Assembly: GCA_029210585.1 (NCBI GenBank)
Contig: JARGFP010000015.1
Span: 40,174 to 104,173, forward strand
Source: Bacteroidales bacterium
GTDB lineage: Bacteria; Bacteroidota; Bacteroidia; Bacteroidales; GCA-2748055
Length of the DNA stretch: 64,000 nucleotides
Direction: 5' to 3'
Shown: positions 15,829-24,153 of the stretch, piece by piece
Numbering within the stretch: position 1 is the stretch's first letter
Layout of the letters: each line of letters opens with the position of its first letter
Position numbers and translations under genes: made by a program
The notes under the pieces: generated by a model
Told to the model about the DNA's origin: nothing
What the model saw: only the letters and a program-made list of their open reading frames with translations
The model's database searches: none

Positions 15829-17115
15829 TCATCCATCCTTCCCCTGGTCCGCTTTCCTGGCCAGTACCATGTACCAGTAAAGATTGTAGGTCACGATCAC
15901 GAAGCTGAACCCGCTGAACAGCATCAAAGCAAGGTATACATCCTTGCCGATGACCCCGATGCCGAGGGCGATGATCCGTGCAATAAATTTCACTACCTCG
16001 ATTGCCAGTGCCTTGCGTTGTCTTGACAACATGTCGGCAACGAACGACAGCGGGGCCGAGAGGAAGACCATAAACAGCCAGGGAGCAAAGATTTGCATGT
16101 ACACACCCGCCTCGTGCCATTCGTCCCCGAAAATAATCGTGACCAGCCATGGTGCACAACACAGTATGACCAGGAAAGGAATTGCAGAAATCCATGCCAT
16201 GCGGATTACAAACTTCCTGATATCGGCCAACACAAGCTGGCCGTTATTGTGCCTTTCGATGGTGCGTTGCGAATATACCTTGGAAAAGGAGGTGGACAGC
16301 AGGTTCATGGGACGGTTGATCAGCATAAAACCCAACCCGAAATACCCTACAATGTCGGCACCGAAGTAAGCGCTGAACACAAATACCGGGAGGGAGGAGG
16401 AAAAATTATTGATCAGCTTGTGCATCATGCTGTACCGGGGAAAGAACCAATATTCCCTGGCCAGCTTCCGCAAATCCGGAAAGGAAACAGAACGAAAGAT
16501 TCCTGTTCCATTCCTGAAGATCCGCCAGGTATATACCACCGCACCCACGAACTGACCCACGATGGCCCCTGTCATGAGTCCACCGCCATGTGACATCGCC
16601 TTGCTTGCTGACAACTTGACAGCAGAATTGAATATGGACTGGCTGAGATTGGCCCCGGCGATGGCCCTGTATGCGCTCCTGCGGTTCATCCAGAAACTCA
16701 ACACCTGGAAGACACCCACCATGAATGTCGATAAGGGAATAAAGAAGATCCATTTATCGATATACTGATTGCCCAGCCACCGTGGTAAGGGATCCCTGAA
16801 AACGAAAATAAACAACAACAAGAACAGGCTGAAACCCAAACTGAGCATGATACCCAGCAAAGTAAGTCCGGCCCCATCCTTGTCTTTGCGGGGGATCATG
16901 ACCGCCAGTTCGTATTTTCCCGTGGAAATAATGGCTGTTATCGTAATAATACTCATATACAGTGCGAACAAACCATGCTCCTCAGGTGTATAGATGCGTG
17001 TAAGTACCGGGTAGATGGCCAGTGAAATGGCCTGGGCGATCCCCGTGGCTGACACCAGGGTGAATACGTTTTTCAGGAATTCACTTTTTGTAAGCCGGTT
17101 CAGAAGGGATCTCAT
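15829..17115 (-). CDS. Oligosaccharide flippase / polysaccharide biosynthesis protein (Wzx-like)
   Basis: A polytopic protein with about 12-14 helices of the MATE/MVF flippase superfamily, Wzx branch. It opens LLNRLTKSEFLKNVFTLVSATGIAQAISLAIYPVL and has the family-typical TRIYTPEEHGLFALY and NRRSAYRAIAGANL segments. Wzx proteins move undecaprenyl-linked oligosaccharides across the inner membrane during O-antigen or capsule assembly. I chose the ATG at 17115 (428 residues). The frame extends 57 codons upstream to 17286 without family character. Transcribed with the AsnB-like gene, but no glycosyltransferases or polymerase are present nearby, so this is a small outpost of a polysaccharide pathway. 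Confidence 0.85.
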   Translation of the reverse strand: MRSLLNRLTKSEFLKNVFTLVSATGIAQAISLAIYPVLTRIYTPEEHGLFALYMSIITITAIISTGKYELAVMIPRKDKDGAGLTLLGIMLSLGFSLFLLLFIFVFRDPLPRWLGNQYIDKWIFFIPLSTFMVGVFQVLSFWMNRRSAYRAIAGANLSQSIFNSAVKLSASKAMSHGGGLMTGAIVGQFVGAVVYTWRIFRNGTGIFRSVSFPDLRKLAREYWFFPRYSMMHKLINNFSSSLPVFVFSAYFGADIVGYFGLGFMLINRPMNLLSTSFSKVYSQRTIERHNNGQLVLADIRKFVIRMAWISAIPFLVILCCAPWLVTIIFGDEWHEAGVYMQIFAPWLFMVFLSAPLSFVADMLSRQRKALAIEVVKFIARIIALGIGVIGKDVYLALMLFSGFSFVIVTYNLYWYMVLARKADQGKDG

Positions 17116-17193
17116 CAGGTGTTTATGGTTACACAAAGAAACAAAATGTTTACCTGTTTGCAAAAAGACCGTCACGGGAGCAGACAGAACGGT

Positions 17194-17233
17194 CTGGTGA
17201 AGGGTCAACAGAGCTGGTGGAGGGTCAACAGAG
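17194..17233. repeat. Two tandem 20-bp repeats
   Basis: CTGGTGAAGGGTCAACAGAG is immediately followed by the same 20 bases with one change (A to G), and then the start of a third copy (CTGG). It lies in the intergenic region upstream of the flippase gene. It may be slippage debris or a regulatory repeat. Confidence 0.6.
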
Positions 17234-17411
17234 CTGGCGCAAAAGAACGTGCTATTGGTCAGTGTATGACCGAACAGGGCAGCCAAAGGCTAAAATTGAA
17301 GGTATGCCCTGACACCACAAGAACTGTTGTTTTTGGACGTTATGTCATATCAACAGCAGTGGCATACAATTTGACAAAACAAAATAAGTATTAAAAAAAC
17401 CTGAAATAATT

Positions 17412-18161
17412 ATGAGATTAACAGGATCATCCAATCCAGCAATGACGGGTAGTGCATTTGAAAGGGCTGTTTCGTCAGTCGGAAGTGGCGTCATGACCAT
17501 CAACGGAACGATTAACAAGATAGGCATCCTGATGCTGCTGGTGCTTGCATCCGCATCATACACCTGGTCGATGGTTACCGGTGATAACCCTGCGGGGGCA
17601 CAGACCTATGTTATGATCGGCGCCATTGGCGGGCTGATCATGGCGCTGGTAACTATATTCCGTCCGCAAAGTGCGGGGGTGACTGCCCCGATATACGCGC
17701 TGCTTGAAGGGTTGTTCCTTGGGGGGATCAGTGCAATGTTCAACCAGCAATATAACGGTATTGTATTCCAGGCTGTATTGCTGACCATAGGTGTATTGTT
17801 CACCATGCTCTTCCTTTACCGGTCGGGACGCATACGTGCCACACCCAGGCTGCGGAGGGGCGTGATCATGGCAACGGGGGCTGTATTCTTTTCCTACCTG
17901 GTCAGCTGGATACTCAGCCTCTTCGGACTGGGTTTCGGTTTCATGCATTCCAGCGGTCCGCTGGGTATCGTCATCAACCTGGTGATCATTGGTGTCGCGG
18001 CATTCAACCTGATTCTCGATTTTGATTTTATCGAAAAGGGAGCCCAGGCTGCCGCCCCGAAATATTTTGAATGGTATGGCGCATTTGGACTGCTGGTGAC
18101 ACTGATCTGGCTGTACATAGAGATATTGCGGCTGCTGTCCCGTTTCGCCGGAAGAGACTAA
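17412..18161 (+). CDS. Bax inhibitor-1/YccA family membrane protein
   Basis: A 249-residue protein with seven hydrophobic helices. The N-terminal segment SGSAFERAVSS-type (here TGSAFERAVSSVG), the APIYALLEGLFLGGISAMFN block and the C-terminal LDFDFIEKGAQAAAPKYFEWYGAFG block are those of the YccA/BI-1 (TMBIM) family, found across bacteria and related to eukaryotic BI-1 calcium-leak channels. The two aspartates of the C-terminal helix that form the pH-sensing pair in the family are present in LDFDF. In bacteria these proteins are linked to FtsH-mediated membrane quality control, but the role here is unproven. Single gene. Confidence 0.9.
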   Translation: MRLTGSSNPAMTGSAFERAVSSVGSGVMTINGTINKIGILMLLVLASASYTWSMVTGDNPAGAQTYVMIGAIGGLIMALVTIFRPQSAGVTAPIYALLEGLFLGGISAMFNQQYNGIVFQAVLLTIGVLFTMLFLYRSGRIRATPRLRRGVIMATGAVFFSYLVSWILSLFGLGFGFMHSSGPLGIVINLVIIGVAAFNLILDFDFIEKGAQAAAPKYFEWYGAFGLLVTLIWLYIEILRLLSRFAGRD

Positions 18162-18322
18162 AAAGGTAGCTGAACTGACAGACACCAGCTGATGTCTGCC
18201 TGGTCTCTGAACAATTTTAAAGACATTAGATAACATATGCAGATTCCTGTAAATTCTGAAAATGGTGTGTATATTTACGCATCATTTTTTTTATTTCAAC
18301 TTATTAAGTAAGCGTACAAGCA

Positions 18323-19798
18323 ATGTCGGCGCTGGAAGCATATTTTCAGAAATTCAGGGAGCATATCGTTGGTGATCAGAAAGAGTTTGATTCACCGTAT
18401 GGTAAAAAACGGATCCATTATGCCGACTGGATCGCAAGCGGCAGGCTGTATGCCCCCATCGAAAGAAAGATGCTGGACCAGTTCGGTCCCTATGTGGCCA
18501 ATACACATTCTGAGTCAACCACCACCGGCACTTTGATGACCAAGGCCTACCATTATTCTCACCAGTACATCAAGAGGCATGTGAATGCGGGTCCCAACGA
18601 TGTGATCATCACAGCAGGATACGGAATGACCGCCGTGATCAATAAACTCATGCGGATATTAAGTCTGAAAGGCTGCGGGGGCACGGACCGCGACTGCGTG
18701 AAGGAAATGGACAAACCGGTGGTGTTCGTGACCCACATGGAACACCATTCCAACCATACATCCTGGTTCGAGACCATTGCCGAAGTGGTACAACTGGAAC
18801 CCGACAAGGACCTGCTTGTGGACCTGGATGACCTGCGGTCCAAACTGGAGCAGTACAAGGACCGTACCTTCAAGATTGGTTCATTTACTGCCTGTTCCAA
18901 TGTCACCGGAATCCTGACACCTATCCACGAAATGGCAAGGCTGATGCATGAATACGGCGGGCTGGTATTCGTGGATTATGCTGCCGGTGCACCCTATATG
19001 GATATCAACATGCACCCCGAGGATCCGCTGGAAAAACTGGATGCCATCTTCTTCTCTCCCCACAAATTCCTTGGCGGACCCGGATCATCAGGTGTGCTGA
19101 TATTTGACAAAGCCATGTACAAGCTGGAGGTCCCCGATAATCCCGGCGGAGGCACCGTTGACTGGACAAATCCATGGGGAAAATATAAATACGTGGACGA
19201 CATCGAGGCCCGCGAGGACGGGGGAACGCCCGGCTTTCTTCAATCCATCAGGGCAGCACTGGCCATCGAGCTGAAGGAACAGATGGGAGTGGAAAATATC
19301 CTTGCCAGGGAAGAAGAATTGCTGAAGATCGCCTTCGACGGACTGACGGCCATCCCTGGGGTTGAGATCCTTGCCGACAACATCCGGAAACGGATCGGGG
19401 TGATTTCTTTCTACCATCCCGAAATTCACTTTAACCTGGCGGTAAAAGTGTTGAATGACAGGTACGGCATCCAGACCCGCGGCGGCTGTGCCTGTGCCGG
19501 AACCTACGGTCATTACCTGCTGGCAGTAAGCTACGACAGGAGCCGGGAGATCACCGACAAGATCAGTCATGGCGACCTCTCCGAAAAACCAGGATGGGTG
19601 CGCTGGTCGCTCCACCCAACCATGAAAGATGAGGAAGTGCGCTATTTTATCGATGCCGTAAGGGAGCTGACCGAAAATATCGAATTCTACAAGCAGGAAT
19701 ATGTGTATGTTACAAAAAGAAATGAGTACATTCATCACTCAGAAGTTGATTCGAACCGCGACCAGGTGACACTCGATACCTGGTTTAGCCTTCAATGA
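18323..19798 (+). CDS. Class V aminotransferase-fold PLP enzyme (cysteine desulfurase-like)
   Basis: A 491-residue fold-type I enzyme. The PLP lysine is K248 in FFSPHKFLGGPGSSG, the cofactor-binding aspartate is in VFVDYAAGAPY (about 217) and the ring-stacking histidine is in VTHMEHHSNHTSW (about 137-148). Near residue 395, TRGGCACAGTYGH places cysteines where cysteine desulfurases have their catalytic cysteine loop. The length exceeds NifS/SufS proteins by about 80 residues, with a distinct C-terminal part. It could be a desulfurase, selenocysteine lyase-like enzyme or another class V reaction; substrate not assignable. The next gene starts ten bases after its stop and is probably co-transcribed. 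Confidence 0.82.
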   Translation: MSALEAYFQKFREHIVGDQKEFDSPYGKKRIHYADWIASGRLYAPIERKMLDQFGPYVANTHSESTTTGTLMTKAYHYSHQYIKRHVNAGPNDVIITAGYGMTAVINKLMRILSLKGCGGTDRDCVKEMDKPVVFVTHMEHHSNHTSWFETIAEVVQLEPDKDLLVDLDDLRSKLEQYKDRTFKIGSFTACSNVTGILTPIHEMARLMHEYGGLVFVDYAAGAPYMDINMHPEDPLEKLDAIFFSPHKFLGGPGSSGVLIFDKAMYKLEVPDNPGGGTVDWTNPWGKYKYVDDIEAREDGGTPGFLQSIRAALAIELKEQMGVENILAREEELLKIAFDGLTAIPGVEILADNIRKRIGVISFYHPEIHFNLAVKVLNDRYGIQTRGGCACAGTYGHYLLAVSYDRSREITDKISHGDLSEKPGWVRWSLHPTMKDEEVRYFIDAVRELTENIEFYKQEYVYVTKRNEYIHHSEVDSNRDQVTLDTWFSLQ

Positions 19799-19808
19799 GT
19801 ATAATACG

Positions 19809-21005
19809 ATGAAAATAAAAGCGGTAAATAACCATAAAACCGAAAAGGACTTCCTTGATCTGCCGAGGAAACTCTATAAAAATGATCCTTTCCATGTGAT
19901 GCCTTTTGACAAAGACATCAGGGCAGCATTTGATCCTGCACAAAATGTTCATTTCAGGAACGGGGATGCTGCCCGGTGGATCCTCCTGAACGATGATCAA
20001 AAAGTGATTGGCAGGATTGCCGCATTCTATGAAAAGGACAAGGCAAAAGCAGACTACGTGGACAATGGAGGGTGTGGTTTTTTTGAATGCATTAACAACC
20101 AGGCGGCAGCCAACATGCTTTTCGATGCAGCTGCTGCATGGCTGAAGGAAAAAGGATTCGAGGCCATGACCGGCCCTGTCAATTTTGGTGAAAACGAATC
20201 CAACTGGGGTTGCCTGGTTCAGGGTTTTGAGCCACAGGGCCACGGGATGGCCTATAACCTGCCCTACTACAAGGAGTTATTCGAAAACTACGGTTTCCAG
20301 CTCTACTACAGGCAGTTCAGTTTTCATATCGAAATTGAAAAACCCTTTCCCGAGCGTTTCTGGAAAATTGCGGAATGGATCAATAACCGCCCCAATTACA
20401 GCTTCAGGCATTTCGATTACAAACAAGCCGATAAGTTTGTGAATGATACAGTAAAAGTATACAACGAAGCCTGGCCGCTGCTCAAGGACGACTTCACTCC
20501 CATGGACCCGAAGTCGATATACGAGCTCATGCAAAAGGCAAAACCGATCCTGGATCCCGAACTTTGCTGGTTCGCCTACTACAAGGATGAACCCATTGCC
20601 TTTTTCTTTTTCTTTCCCGATGCCAACCAGATCCTTCGGCACCTGGATGGCAGGATGCACCTTTGGAACAAACTGAAATTCGTTTACCTGAAAAAGAAAA
20701 AAGTGATGACACGCATGCGGGGAAGTGCTGCCGGTGTATCTCCAAAATACCAGAATTCAGGGGTGGAATCGGGTATCATCTACCAGCTGAAACAGGTGGT
20801 CGACCGCAATCCGCATTATAAACAGGCAGAATTATCGTGGGTGGGGGATTTTAATCCGAAAATGATCGCATTGTATAATGCAACCGGGGCAACGCACGCC
20901 AAAACACATTATACCTACCGGTATATGATCAATAAATCACTGCCATTCAAACGTTTTATGCCCGAAAAAGTAGATGAGTCAGCCTTTCCGGATGGTGCCA
21001 TCTGA
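19809..21005 (+). CDS. GNAT-like hypothetical protein
   Basis: A 398-residue soluble protein beginning MKIKAVNNHKTEKDFLDLPRKLYKNDP. It contains an N-terminal acyl-CoA N-acyltransferase-like part (ARWILLNDDQKVIGRIAAFYEKDKA, and GCGFFECINNQAAANMLFDAAAAWLKEKGFEAMTGPVNFGENESNWGC) and a C-terminal part (AELSWVGDFNPKMIALYNATGATHAKTHYTYRY) which looks like a second GNAT half. Similar proteins are common, usually annotated as hypothetical or GNAT-like, in Bacteroidota. It starts ten bases after the class V PLP enzyme and is likely co-expressed. Substrate unknown; the acyl-CoA site is inferred from overall pattern only. Confidence 0.7.
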   Translation: MKIKAVNNHKTEKDFLDLPRKLYKNDPFHVMPFDKDIRAAFDPAQNVHFRNGDAARWILLNDDQKVIGRIAAFYEKDKAKADYVDNGGCGFFECINNQAAANMLFDAAAAWLKEKGFEAMTGPVNFGENESNWGCLVQGFEPQGHGMAYNLPYYKELFENYGFQLYYRQFSFHIEIEKPFPERFWKIAEWINNRPNYSFRHFDYKQADKFVNDTVKVYNEAWPLLKDDFTPMDPKSIYELMQKAKPILDPELCWFAYYKDEPIAFFFFFPDANQILRHLDGRMHLWNKLKFVYLKKKKVMTRMRGSAAGVSPKYQNSGVESGIIYQLKQVVDRNPHYKQAELSWVGDFNPKMIALYNATGATHAKTHYTYRYMINKSLPFKRFMPEKVDESAFPDGAI

Positions 21006-21043
21006 TCATATCGCATTTTGTATGATGGATGGATGCAAAAAAT

Positions 21044-21074
21044 TTTGTATAAAAGTGAAACATGATTATCTTTG
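21044..21074 (+). promoter_or_regulatory. Bacteroidota promoter (TTTG-N19-TATCTTTG) of the L31 gene
   Basis: TTTG at 21044-21047, a 19-base spacer and TATCTTTG at 21067-21074 match the Bacteroidota -33/-7 consensus closely. It would initiate about 40 bases before the L31 start. The bases after the -7 box (CAGTCC) repeat those at the tRNA-His promoter. Confidence 0.75.
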
Positions 21075-21119
21075 CAGTCCGTTTGAAAACAGAAACTTAA
21101 GACAAGTAATAACAAGATC

Positions 21120-21380
21120 ATGAAAAAAGGAATACATCCGGATAATTACAGGTTGGTGGCATTCAAGGATATGTCCAATGAAGAAGTATTCATTACCAAG
21201 TCTGCAGCTCCATCCAGGGAGAAGATCGAGATTGAAGGTGTGGAATATCCGCTGATCAAACTGGAGATCTCCAACACGTCACATCCGTTCTATACAGGTA
21301 AGATGAAGCTTGTGGATACTGCCGGACGTGTCGACAAATTTATGAGCAGGTACAAAAAGCACTACGAAAAGAAAAAATAA
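21120..21380 (+). CDS. rpmE: 50S ribosomal protein L31 type B
   Basis: An 86-residue basic protein, MKKGIHPDNYRLVAFKDMSNEEVF, with ISNTSHPFYTGKMKLVDTAGRVDKFMSRYKKHY at the C-terminal half. These are the conserved blocks of bacterial ribosomal protein L31. It lacks the CXXC zinc-ribbon cysteines, making it the cysteine-free B type (C-minus). It has its own promoter upstream and an intrinsic terminator downstream, so it is a single-gene transcript. Confidence 0.96.
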   Translation: MKKGIHPDNYRLVAFKDMSNEEVFITKSAAPSREKIEIEGVEYPLIKLEISNTSHPFYTGKMKLVDTAGRVDKFMSRYKKHYEKKK

Positions 21381-21403
21381 ACCTGTTCGGTAATATACAA
21401 CAG

Positions 21404-21437
21404 AAAGTGCTTTACTTTGGTAAGGCGCTTTTTTTTT
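21404..21437 (+). terminator. Intrinsic terminator of the L31 gene
   Basis: AAAGTGCTTTAC and GTAAGGCGCTTT form a 12-bp stem with two G-T pairs around a TTTG loop, followed by a run of T. It lies 23 bases after the L31 stop codon. Confidence 0.85.
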
Positions 21438-21461
21438 GCCTATTTTTATATAAAAAAAACA

Positions 21462-22649
21462 ATGGGGCTTATCTTGTTCGACAACCGCTGCTGGGAAAAC
21501 CTGCTCCCGCTTACTTTCACCAAACCTGCTGCAGAATTGCGTGTAGGCATCCTCCGGATCAGGGAGAAATGGGAGAAACGACTCGCAATGAAAGCATCGT
21601 TTCTGACCCACGACTACCTGCAGACAAAATTCACCACAAGCATTGCAGACCACAACCTGCTTGTCAATGGTGCCCTGTTACCCAACGACAAACTGGTTGC
21701 GGCCATTACATCCCTGAAAAGCGGACAATCGCTGAAGCAGAATGACCGGCTGCTGGCCGTCAACACCACGTCGGGCAACTTCGACCTCAACAATAAGGCA
21801 TTGTTGAAGAATGCCATTGAATATTCAGAGGATATTTCGCTCATTGATGCCCCCTGGAAAATTTTCACGTTGAACGGCCAGGAAATTTCCACCGACTTCG
21901 AAATCCTCACAAAGGACCGGAAATCATTGCCTCTGAGCGAATCTGTGCAGGTATTGCACAGGGAAAACATCTTCGTGGAGGAAGGGTTTACAGGGGAGTA
22001 TTTTACTGTCAACGCAACAAATGGACCCGTCTACCTTGGAAAGAACAGTGAAATCATGGAAGGAAGTGTGATTCGCGGACCGTTTTCCCTGGGCGAACAG
22101 TCCACGATCAAATTGTCGGCCAAGATCTACGGACCCACAACGATAGGCCCCTATTGCAAAGCCGGTGGAGAAATCAATAACGCGGTACTGCAGGCCTATT
22201 CCAACAAGGGACACGATGGCTTCCTGGGAAATTCCGTAGTGGGGGAATGGTGCAACTTCGGGGCCGACACGAACAATTCAAACCTGAAAAACAATTATTC
22301 CGAGGTAAAAACCTGGAATTACCCGGCGAACCGGTTCAGCAAAACGGGACTGCAATTTTGCGGTCTGATCATGGGAGATCATTCCAAGTGCGGCATCAAC
22401 ACCATGTTTAATACGGGTACCGTGGTGGGAGTAAGTGCGAACATTTTCGGCGCCGGATTCCCGCGCAATTTCATCCCTTCATTTACCTGGGGAGGTCCGC
22501 AGGGAATGTCGGTCTACAAGATCGAAAAGGCATTTGAAACCATGGAACTGGTCATGGGGCGCAGGGACATATCGCTCACGGACATCGATCGTGATATGTA
22601 CCGTCACATCTTCATGGATACGGAAAAGTACCGGAAATTCATTACCTGA
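21462..22649 (+). CDS. GlmU family protein (putative sugar nucleotidyltransferase with left-handed helix)
   Basis: A 395-residue protein from the ATG at 21462 (MGLILFDNRCWENLLPLTFTKPAAELRVGIL); the longer frame to 21417 overlaps the L31 terminator and is unlikely. The N-terminal half resembles a degenerate nucleotidyltransferase (TFTKPAAELRVGILRIREKWE). The C-terminal half is a left-handed parallel beta-helix with hexapeptide repeats (YLGKNSEIMEGSVIRGPFSLGEQSTIKLSAKI and SVVGEWCNFGADTNNSNLK, NTMFNTGTVVGVSANIFGAGF). This is the Bacteroidota GlmU-like family, related to UDP-GlcNAc pyrophosphorylase/acetyltransferase. The canonical GXGTRM nucleotide-binding loop is not present, so catalysis is doubtful. 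Convergent with the TolC-like gene, overlapping it by 8 bases. Confidence 0.8.
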   Translation: MGLILFDNRCWENLLPLTFTKPAAELRVGILRIREKWEKRLAMKASFLTHDYLQTKFTTSIADHNLLVNGALLPNDKLVAAITSLKSGQSLKQNDRLLAVNTTSGNFDLNNKALLKNAIEYSEDISLIDAPWKIFTLNGQEISTDFEILTKDRKSLPLSESVQVLHRENIFVEEGFTGEYFTVNATNGPVYLGKNSEIMEGSVIRGPFSLGEQSTIKLSAKIYGPTTIGPYCKAGGEINNAVLQAYSNKGHDGFLGNSVVGEWCNFGADTNNSNLKNNYSEVKTWNYPANRFSKTGLQFCGLIMGDHSKCGINTMFNTGTVVGVSANIFGAGFPRNFIPSFTWGGPQGMSVYKIEKAFETMELVMGRRDISLTDIDRDMYRHIFMDTEKYRKFIT

Positions 22650-24153
22650 GAAGCACCTCGTTGAAATCCTGTTCCAGCCTTACATCATTGATCCAGTCAT
22701 ACAATGTCAGGATGCGCAGGCTGTAAAAATAATCCCAGTAATTGCGCAGGGCCTGTACATATCCCCTTCGGGCAACATCCTTTGCTTCAAGTGCATCGTT
22801 CAGTTCAAGCACATCGATTCTCCCGATCAGGAACCGTTGTTTTGTTACTTCATATCTTTTTTCCGCGATGGTATCCGATTTTGAGGCAATCAGCAGCTGA
22901 TCATCCTGCAGGTTGAACTGCATCACCTGTAAAAAAATCTGCTGCTCGAAATCGCTCCTGGACTGGATCACGTTGGTTTTAACCACTTCTTCGGCCGACT
23001 GGGCCATCCTGTACCGTCCCCTGCCAAGCCCCCAGTCGAGAATGGGAATTTCGAATCCAACCCGCAACCGCTGCTGGTCTTCGGGATCCACATACACACC
23101 CCCCAGGTCATCGGCATTCTTACTGAGGCCGTACAATGCGAAAAGATTGGCCTGTAGCCCTTTCTGGGATCTCGCCCGGGCAACTTCCTGCTCTGCTTCC
23201 AGCAACCTGCGCTGCATGGCCAGCACCTCCGGATTGTTGGCATTGGCCTCCTGGAGCGCCCTTGCCAGGTCAATATTCACTTTGGGAATCTCATTGGGCA
23301 AGACCAGTTCGATGTCCACCATTTCGTTGTACCCCAGGAAGGACCTGAGCCGGAACTTTTTTACCTCCAGGTCGATATTCGCCGCATTCAGTGCTGTTCC
23401 GGCATTCAGAAAGCCCAGCTCCATGTTCAACAATTCATTCTCGGCGATGGTCCCCAACTGGTAGCGTCCCGTGGCGATGTTGTACAAGGTATCGCTGTTG
23501 GCAAAGTTTTTCTTCGCAATTTCCAGGTTGATCTGTGCCAGGATCAGGTCGAAGAAATACCCCACGGCCCTGTTGTTCACCTGTTCCAGGGTATGGATCA
23601 GCTCCTTTTTTGCCTCTTCGTACTTGGCCGGCTCAATCTTTTTCTCCCATTTAAAGGAGTTATACCCATTGATAGGTTGTGAAAAACCTACCGTAAAAGG
23701 ATAGGAAAGATAACTCAGGTCAGGATTGTCACCCAGGTTATCAATCCGCTGCAGGCTGGAATTCAGGAAGATATTTCCGCCGGTCAGCCCCACATTCTGG
23801 GAGACTTCCATCTCAACGGAACTGTTCATAACGGCCCGGGACACGAATCCTTCCGTACCATCGTCCCGGACAATTTTATCAATGGACCTGTTGATATCGG
23901 GTAATGTTGAATTAAGGGTCAGTGAAGGCAAGAGGCTTGCCTGGTAGGTTCTGAACTCCCAGTAACTGCTCCTGAACTGGTGCCGGGCCATGGTTGCCAT
24001 TGGCGATTGTTCCCGGGCGACTTCCACCACATCTTCCAGTGTGAGTTTCAACTGAAGGGTGTCTTGCTGTGCCCGGGTGGCGTTTGTGCCAGGTACCAGA
24101 ATACATAAAGCCAGGAAATACCTGATCCCGGCGGAAAAAACCTTATTATTCAT
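22642..24153 (-). CDS. TolC family outer membrane efflux protein
   Basis: A 503-residue outer-membrane factor. A signal peptide (about 1-28, ending ATRAQQD) is followed by an all-helical/beta-barrel pair of repeats typical of TolC-type channels. Examples are LTLEDVVEVAREQSPMATMARHQFRSS, VEMEVSQNVGLTGG and RQGLELNDALEAK-like coiled-coil segments (here IDVLELNDALEAKDVARRGYVQALRNYWDYFYSLR). It is the last gene of the exporter operon, overlapping the permease gene by 8 bases, and would form the outer-membrane exit duct. Confidence 0.9.
   Translation of the reverse strand: MNNKVFSAGIRYFLALCILVPGTNATRAQQDTLQLKLTLEDVVEVAREQSPMATMARHQFRSSYWEFRTYQASLLPSLTLNSTLPDINRSIDKIVRDDGTEGFVSRAVMNSSVEMEVSQNVGLTGGNIFLNSSLQRIDNLGDNPDLSYLSYPFTVGFSQPINGYNSFKWEKKIEPAKYEEAKKELIHTLEQVNNRAVGYFFDLILAQINLEIAKKNFANSDTLYNIATGRYQLGTIAENELLNMELGFLNAGTALNAANIDLEVKKFRLRSFLGYNEMVDIELVLPNEIPKVNIDLARALQEANANNPEVLAMQRRLLEAEQEVARARSQKGLQANLFALYGLSKNADDLGGVYVDPEDQQRLRVGFEIPILDWGLGRGRYRMAQSAEEVVKTNVIQSRSDFEQQIFLQVMQFNLQDDQLLIASKSDTIAEKRYEVTKQRFLIGRIDVLELNDALEAKDVARRGYVQALRNYWDYFYSLRILTLYDWINDVRLEQDFNEVLLR

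Noticed and set aside
15829..17286. Longer start of the flippase gene at 17286
   Set aside because: The additional 57 residues include no helix or family-like sequence, and cover a tandem DNA repeat upstream of the preferred ATG at 17115.
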